DNA of 64,000 bases from Chrysomallon squamiferum (GCA_012295275.1 CM022665.1:21462650-21526649), one strand, 5' to 3'; numbered from the stretch's first letter, positions 49,200 to 60,169 are shown. Numbers and translations are program-made. The notes: a model not told the origin generated them from the letters alone.

Positions 49200-49727
49200 G
49201 TACTTTTACACGTTCTTGAACCTAACTTATAAAGTGATTGTCATATATTTAATCTTTTATAATTTGTGTGGTCAACAACTCTGTTTTGTTCTTTTTAAAC
49301 AATACCTGTGAAGCAAAGAAGTAATTGCCTATACATTCACTTATTTGGTATGCAGTAAAATATTGATATATCGTAATTTCAGTAGCTGGCAGGACATTAC
49401 CCTGATTTTACCTCACTCATACCTTTCAATAAATATACGAACATCAACGTCTTTTATTTATTTTAATTAGTGAATGTTTGTCAGTGATTTCGAGTTATTG
49501 CATGCCAGACGAATGTCTCCTTCATTTCCTGGTTTCAAAAATTATCCCAAATGATACCCTGGGAATTTTGTTAATGTCCTGATTTCGTTTTCAAACAGTT
49601 TATCTCTCTGTGGCTTTGTGCATTTTTATAATCTGAATGACTACTACATGAATATAATAGGTGAAAAACAATTATTTTCTTATAAACGTAAACTCATGTT
49701 AATTTTACACATCTTCTGAAATTACAG

Positions 49728-49808
49728 GTTTAACCTATGAACTAACGGAAATCATGGAACAGAAATCTTGTTCAACATTAAATACAGTTAAACGCATCAC
49801 AATAAAAG
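49728..49808 (+). CDS. IAP locus 5: micro-exon B3
   Basis: Eighty-one nt, phase 1-1, open. Its first bases agree with B1 and the rest with B2. It is the last micro-exon before the main exon, and its 3' phase fits the acceptor at 51110. Confidence 0.55.
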
Positions 49809-50100
49809 GTATGTACAATTTAATTATTATTATTTTTATTTTGATAATTTTGTAAATTTAATAATTTTGGAAAGATGATGAAAGAACACAGAAAGTTGTA
49901 ATTTTTTTTTTTATATTATTACATGATTAAACCTTCTTAGTTTAGTGTCATACTTTATGTAACACGTCACTCTCGTTTTATTAAAACGTAATTTGCATAG
50001 TCACCCTCCTTAATAATGTTTGACTGGAGGAGATTCTTAATGTTCTAGTTGTTTTTTTCTTTCTAATTTTTATTTATATTTATTTATTTATTTATTTTTT

Positions 50101-51110
50101 TTTTTTAAACTCTCAATTGTGCACTATGTTGTTTTCAATTTATCTTAAACGTCCGTTCCAGATTTGATGGGAACTACAAAATAACCATCATCTCTATTTT
50201 AATAGATTCAAAGGAGAAGAATTTGAACATTCTTAACAGTTTTAAATAAAATGAGTGAATATGTATGAAATAAATTTTAATAACTTAAAGCTTTCTTGTA
50301 AAACACACACGTGTTTTAAAATATTCCATATATATTTAATTCAGACTTTGATTAATTCATCAGATGTGTCATCTAGATGTTAAAGTAGCTGTGATGTTTT
50401 AGCAAAGATGGAATCTCGTTTCTAGAAATGTGATAATTAATTAAAAGCTTTGTAGATGTTAATAAAATAACAGAAAACTGCATCACAGATTTCTAACATA
50501 AAATGATAAAAATGCAATGACTCCCGCTATTATCAGGATAACTTTTAAGACATTTATTTATAGGTTTCTTTTATTTTATTTTATCGAGTAAAGAATGCAT
50601 TAGCAATGACTGTTCAGAAAACGATGGAGAGAAATGAAGCATTAACACGAATATCAATTTTTTAGTGACATTTTATAACAATATCAAACTTATTTTCTCT
50701 ACTGTCTGTTTTTCGTCCTAATGAGAAAACAAAACAATTTCGACCTTTTCATGAGTTGAAAATAAATATCATCATGTAACAATATAACATTAAAAAGGAA
50801 AAAGAGAAAAGGCATATATTCCTAAAATGTATTACAGGTTTGTTAATTTCATGCTCACTTTTTGTTTTCGACTGTATGTAAAATGTTATGTCAGTCTCAT
50901 TAGAGAGGTCTAAGAAGTACGAGTTAATTAAAATTATGTTTAACTGATTTGTTTGCTATGGTCATTTTATAATACACATGGTGGAGTACATATCAAAGTA
51001 TAGGTATTGCATTCTGATATATATATACAATTGTTTTATAATCAGAAGAAGACCGAAAAGTAAATCAAATAATGAGTATATAGGTAAAGATATCATGTTG
51101 AACATTTCAG
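50101..51110 (+). other. Intron before the main exon of locus 5
   Basis: AT-rich, no domain. It ends in 'aacatttcag'. Confidence 0.55.
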
Positions 51111-53693
51111 GTTTCCGCATGGAGGAGGACAAGAATTATGAACAGTACTTTTTAAACTACAAGCAATTTTTTTTCCACAACATTTCGTTTTAATGAGACA
51201 AAATTTCTTAGTGAAGGATTATATAAAAATAATAAGAAGGTGAAATTAAACCTGAATTCAGCCAACAATGATAAACCAGTAATGCACATCATTATAAAAT
51301 GGATATTGTCCAAGCATAATGCATGTATCGACATTAAACAGGTGAGAAATGGAGTAAAAAAATTGGTAAACGGTGATAGAGAACTGATCGATAGTGGGGA
51401 ATGTAAGAATTCAGTTAGTAATGAGAATAATCCAAATAACGTGAGCAATAATAGAAAGTCAGAAAAGAGAGAAGGAACTGAATCGAAAGAACTGGGTTCG
51501 GAGGCTGATACTATTGAACAAAATGGATCAGACACTGCAACAACTGATAAAAATGAATCAAAAGATTCAACTGTTGGTGGAAATGAATCAGAAGTTGCAA
51601 TTACTGGTACAAATAAATCAGGATCTACAAGTATTCAAGGAAATGAATCAGAAGCTGCAGAAATTCATGGAAATGAATCAGAAGCTGCAACTAATGATGG
51701 AAGTAAATCAGAAGGTGCAGTTGGTGGGATTGAATCAGAAGGTGCAAATGTTGATGGAAGTGATTCAGGAGCTGCAGCTGTTGGTGGAAATGAATCAGAA
51801 GCTGCAAGCATGGATGGAAATGAATTACAAGCTGTACGAATTGATAGAAATGAATCAGAAGCTTCAATAATTGATGGAAATGAATCAAAATGTGCAGCTA
51901 TTTATAGAAATAAATCGGAAGCTGCAAGAATTGACGGAAATAAATCAGAAGATAAAACTGCTGCTGCAAATGAATCAGAATCTGCAGTAGTTAATAGAAA
52001 TGTATCAGAAAATGTATCAGAAGGTATAGCTATTTATAGAAATAAATCATATGCTGCAGGAATTGATATAAATGAATCAGAAGCTGCGATATTTGATAGA
52101 AATGAATCAGAAGCTGCAACTATTGATGGAAGTGAATCAGAGGGTATTACTGTTCATGAGAATGAATCAGAAGCTGCAAAAATTAATATAAATGAGTCAG
52201 ATGCTGCAACTGTTGATGGAAGTAATTCAGAAGGTGTAACTATTAATGGAAGTGATTCAGAAGCAGCAGCTTTTGATGGAAATGAATCAGAAGCGGCAAA
52301 CGTGAAAGGAAATGAATTACAAGCTGCAAGAATTGGTGGAAATGAATCAGAAGCTTCAAGAGTTGAGAGAAATGAATCAGAAGCTGCAATACTTCATGGA
52401 AATGAATCAGAATCTGCAGCTGTTGATAGAAACAAATCAGAAGATGAAACTGGTGTTGGAAATGAATCAGAATCTGCAGAAGCTGATACAAATAAATTTG
52501 AAGGTGCAGCTGTTGATATAAATGAATCAGAAGCTGCAACTATTGATGAAAGTGAATCAGAAGGTGTTACTGTTCATGAGAATGTATCAGAAGCTGCAAA
52601 AATTGATAGAAATAAGTCAGAAGCTGCAATTATTGGTGGAATTAAATCAGAAGGTGCAGTTGATGGAAATGAATCAGAAATTGCAAGCATTCATAGCGGT
52701 GAATCAGAACATACAACTGTTGAGGTGAATGAATCAGAAGGTACAAATACTGATACAAATGAATCGGAACAGCTGAGTAGTGACATAACAGGATCAGATG
52801 TTGTTGAAACTAACAAAATAATACATGGAAATACTGATGAGAATGAACTGCAACAGGAAAGTTTCGCGGAAACAGAACCAGACGTTCCTAGTGATCAGAG
52901 AAATCAAAGTGGAATGATGAGAAATGATGAATTAGGGACAGAACATTCAGACACTGTCAGATACAGGAGGGAGTGGGACCGATATGCGTCTTACTTACGA
53001 TTTCCTCTAACCTCAGCCTGGCCAAGTTCCCTTGCAGCTGCTGGATTCTACTTCACTGGGACTGGTGATCGCGTTGTCTGCTTCAGCTGTGGTCAGAGCT
53101 ATGATCACTGGACCCCTGAAGATAACCCACTGGAAATTCACAGACAAATCTCTCCAAGCTGCAGATTTGTCCTGGGAGAGGAAGAAATGAACCGATTCGG
53201 GTAAGTGAGAATGCTGAGCAGAGACTACAAGAATTCCTGGGCAGATTAACTGTCAGTTCAGTGTTACCAGCTGTTCAAAGTGAAACACTTCGTAATCGGT
53301 GCGAGTCTGAAAGTTCAGTTAGTGACAATGAACTGTTTGGAGTCTCTGAAACATCTGCTGTTAACACCAGTGATTTGGCTACAAACAATGTTTCATTTGC
53401 TGTTAATGCTACAGTTCCTTCTTTTACTGGCCAGAGTTCTATCAGTGGTGATGCTGTTGCCTCTAATGATTCTCATCAAAGTTCTTCACCGCTCAGTCTC
53501 AGTAATTTACCAATCCTTCAGGTGTCCGGTTTTCTGTCTGGAAGCTCTTCTACATCGGCCCTGACGTTGCATGCAGCACGTTACAGGGACTACGTTGACG
53601 TACAAACACGTATTTTGTCTTTTCAAAACCGATGGCCACATCCTGACAACCAGACTCCGAGAGAACTGGCAGAAGCCGGTTTCTTCTTCTCTG
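51111..53693 (+). CDS. IAP locus 5: main exon with acidic repeats, BIR1, linker, start of BIR2
   Basis: The exon begins in phase 1 after 'catttcag', with an ATG at 51119 (MEEDKNYEQYFLNYK). A run of eight T at 51167-51174 then shifts this frame to a stop at 51191, while the long frame that follows is open from 51156 to 53204. That frame holds a roughly 45-residue part with HIIIKWILSKHNACIDIKQV that faintly resembles the last helices of a death-fold domain, about forty acidic ten-residue repeats, and BIR1 with C-x2-C-x16-H-x6-C from VCFSC to SPSC. One base is missing near 53187 compared with the paralogues, giving a stop at 53202. The third frame then carries a Ser/Thr-rich linker and the first half of BIR2, ending at a 'ctg/gttagt' donor. 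An internal ATG at 51282 could start a protein without the poly-T problem. IAPs with BIRs and RING restrain caspases and signal through ubiquitin in the cytosol. Either the locus is a young pseudogene, or the two shifts are sequencing errors or are bypassed by splicing. Confidence 0.8.
51520..52775 (+). repeat. 30-bp coding minisatellite (NESEAATIDG-like repeats)
   Basis: About forty imperfect tandem copies of a 30-bp unit, consensus near 'gaatcagaagctgcaa', encoding NESEAA.(I/V)D(G/R). The frame has stayed open across all copies, with most changes conservative in charge pattern. Several multi-unit blocks recur, showing higher-order duplication. The product is a long acidic Ser/Asn/Glu/Ala tract, probably disordered. 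Confidence 0.9.
53201..53256 (+). other. Candidate 56-nt intron that would cancel the frameshift
   Basis: The sequence opens with a consensus donor 'gg/gtaagtga' and ends with 'attaactgtcag'. Removing it gives phase 2 to frame continuity: one missing base plus 56 spliced equals 57, or 19 codons. Paralogous sequences at 25436 and 25850 read 'ggctaagt', without a GT donor. The pyrimidine tract is weak, so use is uncertain. Confidence 0.4.
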
Positions 53694-53759
53694 GTTAGTG
53701 TTACTGCTGCTTAATTACAAATCTTCACATTTTAATGACAATGTTAATTTCAATGGTAA

Positions 53760-53940
53760 CTTAAAACACGACATTTTAATAGTTACTGGAATTGTTTTAC
53801 ATGTTAATAGTTACTGGAATTGTTGTAAATTTTAATAGTTACTGGAATTGTTTTACATTTTAATAGTTACTGGAATTGTTTTAAATTTTAATAGTTACTG
53901 AAATTGTTTTACATTTTAATAGTCATTTGAAATCTTTGAC
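53760..53940 (+). repeat. About 32-bp intronic tandem repeat
   Basis: At least five copies of 'ttttaatagttactggaattgtttt.aca' inside the intron that splits BIR2; degenerate copies continue to about 54190. The matching intron of locus 6 has related 'attttaatag' sequence. Confidence 0.8.
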
Positions 53941-54299
53941 ATTTCAATAGTCACTTGATGTCTTCGACATTTCAGTAGATATTTAAAATGTTTGATATTT
54001 TAATAACCTTAGAGAGTCTTTGACATTTTAAGAGTGAAATTAAATTTTCAGCATTTTAATCTTTATTTCTAATTTAAACGTTTTGGTAGGCATTTGAATT
54101 TTTTGATATTCATTTGAATACTTCAGTATTTAATAATCATTTGACTTTTTTGACAGTTAAATAAACATGTGAAGTTTTTTAATGTCTTTTGAAATTCTTT
54201 GATATTTTTTATTCTTACAACATGAAATACATATAAGTAGTAACAGGGAACTGATTATTGTTACAGACAAAATAGCATGCAAAAAACAAAAACATAAAG

Positions 54300-54331
54300 A
54301 TTCCAAATAATAAAATAAAATGAAACAAAAA

Positions 54332-54370
<39 letters not shown>

Positions 54371-54372
54371 AA
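54300..54372. repeat. (AAAT)n microsatellite
   Basis: AAATAAAT run in the BIR2 intron; a TG run follows at 54571-54615. Confidence 0.95.
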
Positions 54373-54668
54373 AGGTCATCTGAAAAACTGGTGGAACAGC
54401 ATACTTTAATTTTAATTCATGAAATTGTTCTGTGATTTTATTGGACAATGTAATTTCTAAAGCTCTTCCTTTTGTTCTTATTATTAAAAAGATAAAACAT
54501 AAAAATAAAGACGCACAAACATAATTTCTTTGGTGTATTATTATATGTTGTTGTTATTTTATATAATAATTTGTGTGTGTATGTGTGTGGTGTGTGTGTG
54601 TGGGGTGTGTGTGTGGGAGTCAGATGAAATGTATACATTTATGAACAAGCTCATTCATGTATAAACAG

Positions 54669-54847
54669 GCAACTCACGTGATAGCACGTCCTGCTTTTAC
54701 TGCGGCGGAGGACTTAGAAACTGGATGCAGGGAGATAACCCTTACGTGGAACACGCCAGATGGTTTCCACGATGTGATTTCATAAGACATGTGAAGGGAG
54801 ACAATTTTGTTGATTTGGTTCAAGACATGAATGAAAATGAAGAGGAG
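54669..54847 (+). CDS. IAP locus 5: exon with second half of BIR2
   Basis: After 'aaacag', in phase 1, it supplies the zinc site of BIR2: C-x2-C-x16-H-x6-C from SCFYC to FPRC. It ends in an acidic run at a 'gag/gtaact' donor, phase 0. Together with 53579-53693 it makes a complete BIR with the usual Gly and Trp positions ([10 protein letters not shown]). This clean join is good evidence for a real gene structure. Confidence 0.9.
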
Positions 54848-55102
54848 GTAACTAGCTGATATTTTTAGCTTTACCATGAAATTATTAAACTTGTATAACT
54901 ACATATATTTGTTTTCTCACAAGGAATTCAGAAGTTTGTTAAATTTAATTGACATTTCTAATCTTTTCTCTCTCTCTGCCTTTGAACATTTTTATTTAGT
55001 TAGTTTGATAGTTGGTTAGTAAGTTCGATATTTATTAAGTTTAGTTTGTAATTTTTGTTACATTATCTTTTTGTCATTATTATTATTTAAAATTTATTTT
55101 AG

Positions 55103-55181
55103 ATTAACTATAACCAAGTGATGAATATTTTAAATGACTGTCGACCTACATTTGAACGTCTTGGAATTAAAACACGTCAAG
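55103..55181 (+). CDS. IAP locus 5: linker exon 1
   Basis: Seventy-nine nt, phase 0 to 1, after 'ttttag' and before 'gtaagt'. Reads INYNQVMNILNDCRPTFERL. A short helical-looking linker between BIR2 and RING, in the place where some IAPs have a UBA domain, but too short for one. Missing from loci 4 and 6. Confidence 0.8.
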
Positions 55182-55336
55182 GTAAGTTTTAATATTATCA
55201 AAATTCTAGATTTTTCAATAAGGTTCTATACACTGCACAATGTCAAAGATTTTACATCCCACGAAACATCATTTTGAATGAGAACACGTCAGTAGAAGTA
55301 ATATTATAAATATTTTATTTCATTTTGTTCATATAG

Positions 55337-55414
55337 TTGATGAATTCGTTGTTTCTGAAGGAAGGAGTGACAAATTTATTGAAACAACAAGAAACACAGA
55401 ACGTGCAGCTGAAG
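55337..55414 (+). CDS. IAP locus 5: linker exon 2 (pre-RING)
   Basis: Seventy-eight nt, phase 1 to 1, reading VDEFVVSEGRSDKFIETTRN. Relics of this exon identify loci 2, 4 and 6. The open frame running past it to 55648 is intron read-through in another frame. Confidence 0.8.
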
Positions 55415-55489
55415 GTATATTGCAGTTTTATTTCACCATTTTATTTGTTTGTTTGTTTCCTTGCTTGCTTGTTTGTTTATCTATTATTG

Positions 55490-55740
55490 TTGTTATTGTT
55501 ATCATTAACAATATTGTTATTGTTGTTATCATCATTACTGTATTTTTTCTTATCGTTGTTACTGCATTTATTATTATTAATATTACTATTATTACATTTT
55601 ATTCGTTTATTTTTGTTATTATTTATTTATTTATATATTTATTACTGATGATGCTATTATTATTGTTGTCACTGATGTTACTGGTGTTGCAATTATTATT
55701 ATTATTATTATTAGTAGTAGTAGTAGTAGTATTGATATCT
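55490..55740. repeat. ATT, TTG, TAG triplet microsatellites
   Basis: Triplet-rich intron sequence between the pre-RING and RING exons; same character as in loci 2, 3 and 4. Confidence 0.9.
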
Positions 55741-55976
55741 GATATATATAAGAAAGAAAGAAATACAGAAAACCTTTTTGTATATTGGTAAAGCCTTGTG
55801 AAGAGTCACATTAATTTTGTGATTAAACCTACAAATTATTTGTTTACAAAGGCTATGTGTAACAAAATATACAAGTCATTTGATTTATTTAAACTGTTTT
55901 TTGTTACGTTTGTAACACATTACTTAACGTATAAGAATTATATTGTTTTTATTACGTACTCTTTGATATTTAATAG

Positions 55977-56155
55977 CTTCCTTGGTGGATGATAATGAGG
56001 AACTCATCTGCAAAGTTTGTCTTGGAAACAAGGTCAAAATGGTTTTCCTACCCTGCGGTCATCTTTGTTGCTGTGAAGTTTGTGCACCCAGACTGCGAAG
56101 ATGTCCACTTTGTAGAGAGATAATCCAAGCCACTGTGCGAGCTTTCTTCTGTTAA
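55977..56155 (+). CDS. IAP locus 5: RING exon and stop
   Basis: After 'tttaatag', phase 1, it reads DDNEELICKVC through to CPLC with a complete C3HC4 set, then a 16-residue tail ending in FFC and TAA (56153-56155). The spacing C-x2-C-x11-C-x-H-x3-C-x2-C-x6-C-x2-C is that of IAP-type E3 ligases. The neighbouring CCC within the zinc site (HLCCCEVC) is shared by all family members here. Confidence 0.9.
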
Positions 56156-57525
56156 TCTTTTTCTGCCCATTTTTATTATAAAATGTTTCAAAGATGATGA
56201 TGTGATGAACTTTAATTCACTGGAGAAATTTTTAACGAACTATGAATAGATTTGAGTTTCGCACTAACAATTTTAGAAATATGATTTATGACTGATACCC
56301 TAGATAATGTGTCTGAGCTATTTGTTTATGACTGTTTTATAATGTACATGAATACTAAGTGTGTGTAGTACAGTGATTTAGTTTATGAACCAAATACGCA
56401 AACAGTTAAACAATGTCGAAAACCCAAAGTTAAAAATATATAACCCCAAAGTAAGTACATTGGAGTACACATTATGGCCTTCACGTTATTAGAAATCTAT
56501 ATTGTTTGCTTTTTTTTATTGTTCTTTTTTTCTTTCTGTTATGATATAATTATATCTATCTGTATGCGTATGTATATGTGTATGTGTGTATGTGTCCGTG
56601 GGTGTATATATATATATAGACACACACACACACACATACATATACATATACCTCTGTCCATCCTGTAATCACTATATAATCACTATAAGCAAGATATAAT
56701 GTACTAGATACATTTCAATGTTTTTGAGAGGCAACTTTATTTCTTTATAATATTATTTTACTCGTGTTCATTTAAATGAAAACTTTAGAAAGAAATGAAT
56801 TTGAAAAAGTAATAGCAACAAAAAAATATGATGTGTTCAGTTGCTATTCATCAAATTATATTAGTGTGTCATTATTATAACTGTTATTGTTATTATTATT
56901 ATTATTAAGGTTTGTATGAAAACATGGGGGTAACTATCTATCTATCTATCTATATATCTATATATATATATATATATATAGACTGATAGAGAGACATAGA
57001 TCTGTATATATTTACAGGTGCTTGTTTGTATGTGTATATGAATATGTCTATGTATGTCAAATTCTAAATCATGTTACCATCTAAGCGAGCGGGAAATTCA
57101 AATCGCTAAATAACTATTTATAATTTGTTTATTTATTACAGTTACAGTCAAACTCGTTTATTTTATGAGGTTGGGAAAGCGGGACCTCTGACCAACATAT
57201 TTACATATTTGTTATTTTTCTTATTATATTTCCCTTTTACTTCCTTTCTGCCCTGAAAATGTCTCCTATTTTACCTTTTTAGTTTTCTGTATCTCTGACT
57301 TTGCTTTTTTAAAAACTTGGGGAAATGTTGCGATTCCAAATAATTCACAGAATTTTTACCTTTATTATTTTAAAATAAATATTTAAATAAAAAAAAACGA
57401 CAACAACAACAACAAAAAGTAAAAAACATAAACAAAATAAATAACATTGATTAATTATCTGAAATTAATATTATCTGATATATACATTACAAACGAATAA
57501 ACCAGAGGATTTACGGATTATGACA
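56156..57525 (+). other. IAP locus 5: 3'UTR and flank with a 0.8-kb insertion
   Basis: From 56156 to about 56490 and again from about 57290 to 57525 the sequence matches 26954-27565. Between lies about 800 bp absent from locus 4: microsatellites (TGTA, TATA, CTAT) and an inverted R3 copy (57060-57270). It reads as an insertion into the flank of locus 5. Confidence 0.75.
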
Positions 57526-57539
57526 ATTAATTTTCAAGT

Positions 57540-57690
57540 ATCACATCAAATAACAGCATAGATAACGTTACATATAACAACTTTTGTAAGTTATTTCATT
57601 CAGCAGATTCGTTCTTTTATGCAGAAAAAAAGTTAATAATTGTTTAAGTCATATTTATTACTGCAGAAATCTAACAAGACATAAAATATA
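57540..57690 (+). repeat. R2 repeat fragment
   Basis: Shares 'aacttttgtaagttatttcattcagcag' and the 'agaaatctaacaaga.ataaaat' end with other R2 copies. Confidence 0.6.
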
Positions 57691-57847
57691 TTGAGAGAAA
57701 TGACGTATTATGTAGTTAGTATGACATATTTGTATGTCATTATTATTATAATTATTATCATCATTTGTTATCACCATTCTCGTCGTCGTTATCATCATCA
57801 TCATTACTCTTAATGTTTGTGTTTATGTAAAACTGAAAATGCAAAGT

Positions 57848-57964
57848 AACTTTGTTTGTTTGTTTGTTTGTTTGTTTGTTTGTTTGTTTGTTTGTTTGTT
57901 TGTTTGTTTGTTTGTTTGTTCGTTCGTTCGTTCGTTCGTTCGTTCGTTCATTCATTCATTCATT
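57848..57964. repeat. (TTTG)n, (TTCG)n, (TTCA)n compound microsatellite
   Basis: Three tetranucleotide runs in succession that differ by single-base changes of the unit. Confidence 0.97.
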
Positions 57965-58139
57965 TAGTCACTTATTTTCATCATTAAGTCCCTTCTATTT
58001 CCGCAAAAATGTCTATACGTAATTAGCTTTCAAATTCTTCTTTTCCCTTCTGTAATTTTCTTTCAGTGGAGAAATGATGACATTCAAAATAATAAACTGA
58101 TATTTTTTTTGTTTAAAGTTAAAATTACAACAAACACAC

Positions 58140-59215
58140 ACACAAAACGCCTAGCCCTAACACCAACCCAACCCATATTCCTAACCCTACCTAATCCTGA
58201 CCCTAACTAACTCTAACTTCAACCCAAACGATAACCCTAATTAGGCCTTTAACCCTAACGCCAGCCATAACCCTTAATTCTAACAATATGATAAATTATC
58301 GTTTGGTTAAAATAAAACGTAATTAAATATAATCTTAACACTCATCATTAACTTTTCCAATTTTTTTCTTGAAATAAAAGTTGCTTTAAATTTTATTCTC
58401 ATATCATTTTTCAAGTTGTATCTGAAAACTTCACTGAGGTAAATAGAACATTTACACTTTTTGCTAACCGTATTCCTAATAATAAACCTAACCTTAACCG
58501 TAACCTGAACCATAACACTAACCCTAAAACTAAACATTATACTAACACTGCCGTTAATGCTAACCCCAACCCTAACCTTAGCCATAACCTTAATTCCAAA
58601 AATATGATAAATTAACATTGTATTAAAATAAAATGTATTTTAATATTATGCTAACAATCTTAATTTTTTTAAAGAAAAGTTATTTTAAATTTTACACTAA
58701 AACTCATTTTTAACTTTCCCAAGTAAATGTTTGGAAATAGTAGTGATATTTTAAAAACTTTTATCCTGATATTTCACATAAAATGTTTTCAAGTTTTATA
58801 CGAAAACTCTCTAGAGGTAAACAGATAATTAAATCTAACCCTAACAAACTTTTTTTAACACTAACATTAAACATAACCATCATGCTATCTTTAACCGTAG
58901 CCCTAACCCTAGATACAATCTTAATTCTAAAAATATGATAAAACATATTTTAATATTATCCTAACAATCTTAATAAACTTTAGTAAATGTTTTGAAATAA
59001 AATTTATTTTAATTTATATGCTAACATTTATCATTAAAGTTCCCAAGTAATTTTCTGAAATAATAAGTTGTACACGAAAACTCGCTTGAGGTAAATAAAT
59101 ACTAACCCTAACCCTAACCGTAATCCTAACACTAACCCTAACCTTAACTCTAACCATAACCCTAATGATGCCCTCAATACTAACCTTAAACCTAACGCTA
59201 GCCATAACCGTATGT
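58140..59215. repeat. Telomere-like CCCTAA array in about 240-350 bp units
   Basis: Four clusters of degenerate 'ccctaa' (58150-58275, 58480-58600, 58830-58920, 59100-59210) alternate with a shared spacer ('aatatgataaa', 'ttaatattat.ctaacaatctta', 'cgaaaactc.ctngaggtaaa'). It is the same compound unit as at 2.45-2.75 kb. Open frames with Val/Arg-rich sequence are translations of it. Confidence 0.8.
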
Positions 59216-60029
59216 CTATCAGTATAATAAACAAGGACCATATCAAACACAGATGAGAACACACAAAGCCACATATCACAGATTGTATGACGCACACAAA
59301 CACACACACACTGTCGCATGGCATTGTTGCGCATTGTGCTTGACCTTGTGCGGCGTAGAACGTTGTGTGTATATGTTTGGCGTTGTGCATGTATTTGTTG
59401 TTTTTAGTGTTGCCCTTGACAGTTAATTGCTATAATCCATAATGACGTCGTTGATTATTCGTTTGTATATACGTGATAATATTAATAACATCTTATTTTA
59501 TTTTTATTTTTTAGTTGTTTTTGGTGGGGTTTTTCATCGTAATTTAAATTAAAAACAACAACAACAAAAAAAAAAAAAAAAAAAAAAAATCCAAAACCGG
59601 TCAGTTATTTTGAATCTAAATATTTCCACAAAAAATAAAAAAATTATTACAAAAGGTATTGGATGGACAAAACAAATACATTTCTTCATAAAATTTAAAA
59701 ATAAAAAAAATAAATAAATAAAAAAACAACAACAACAACAATAATAATATAGAAATGGAGAAAAATAAAAAGGTACAATATTTTTGGGGTAGAAAGGAAG
59801 GAAAAAGGAAATATATTAAGAAAAACAGCAAACAAGCAAACTTGTTGGTCAAAAGTCCCGTTTTCCTTTTCTCATATTATTTACAATGTATAAATTAAAA
59901 CTATTTTGAGAATAACTGCAAATAACTTTAAAAAAAAATGAATTAACCAAGTTTCCAGTTTACATTTCATGTAGTTTCGAATCTGATGTACATACTAACA
60001 TTCATACATACATACATATATACATGCAG

Positions 60030-60060
<31 letters not shown>

Positions 60061-60092
60061 GAGAGACACGTACTCACACATGTATACGTACA

Positions 60093-60169
<77 letters not shown>

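Larger units (their letters stand above)
46480..50100 (+). repeat. Three tandem units of about 1.3 kb carrying micro-exon pairs
   Basis: A-to-A spacing is 1339 and 1317 bp, and B-to-B spacing 1304 and 1311 bp. Introns are also alike, with shared blocks such as 'gacaggaccctaccctgattttacct' and 'acacgtcactctcgttttatt'. Copy 3 stops in a TTTA/poly-T tract at about 50100. Confidence 0.85.

Noticed and set aside
51514-52728. Additional frames of NQKLQ-type repeats and HFHQLLQLLIHF-type antisense frames
   Set aside because: Shadows of the 30-bp coding minisatellite; the acidic frame continues into BIR1 and is the genuine one.
58140-59215. True telomere or chromosome end
   Set aside because: The motif copies are degenerate, alternate with unrelated spacer, and lie inside gene-bearing sequence on both sides.
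58307-59390. Val/Arg-rich frames of about 100 residues
   Set aside because: They translate degenerate CCCTAA repeats.
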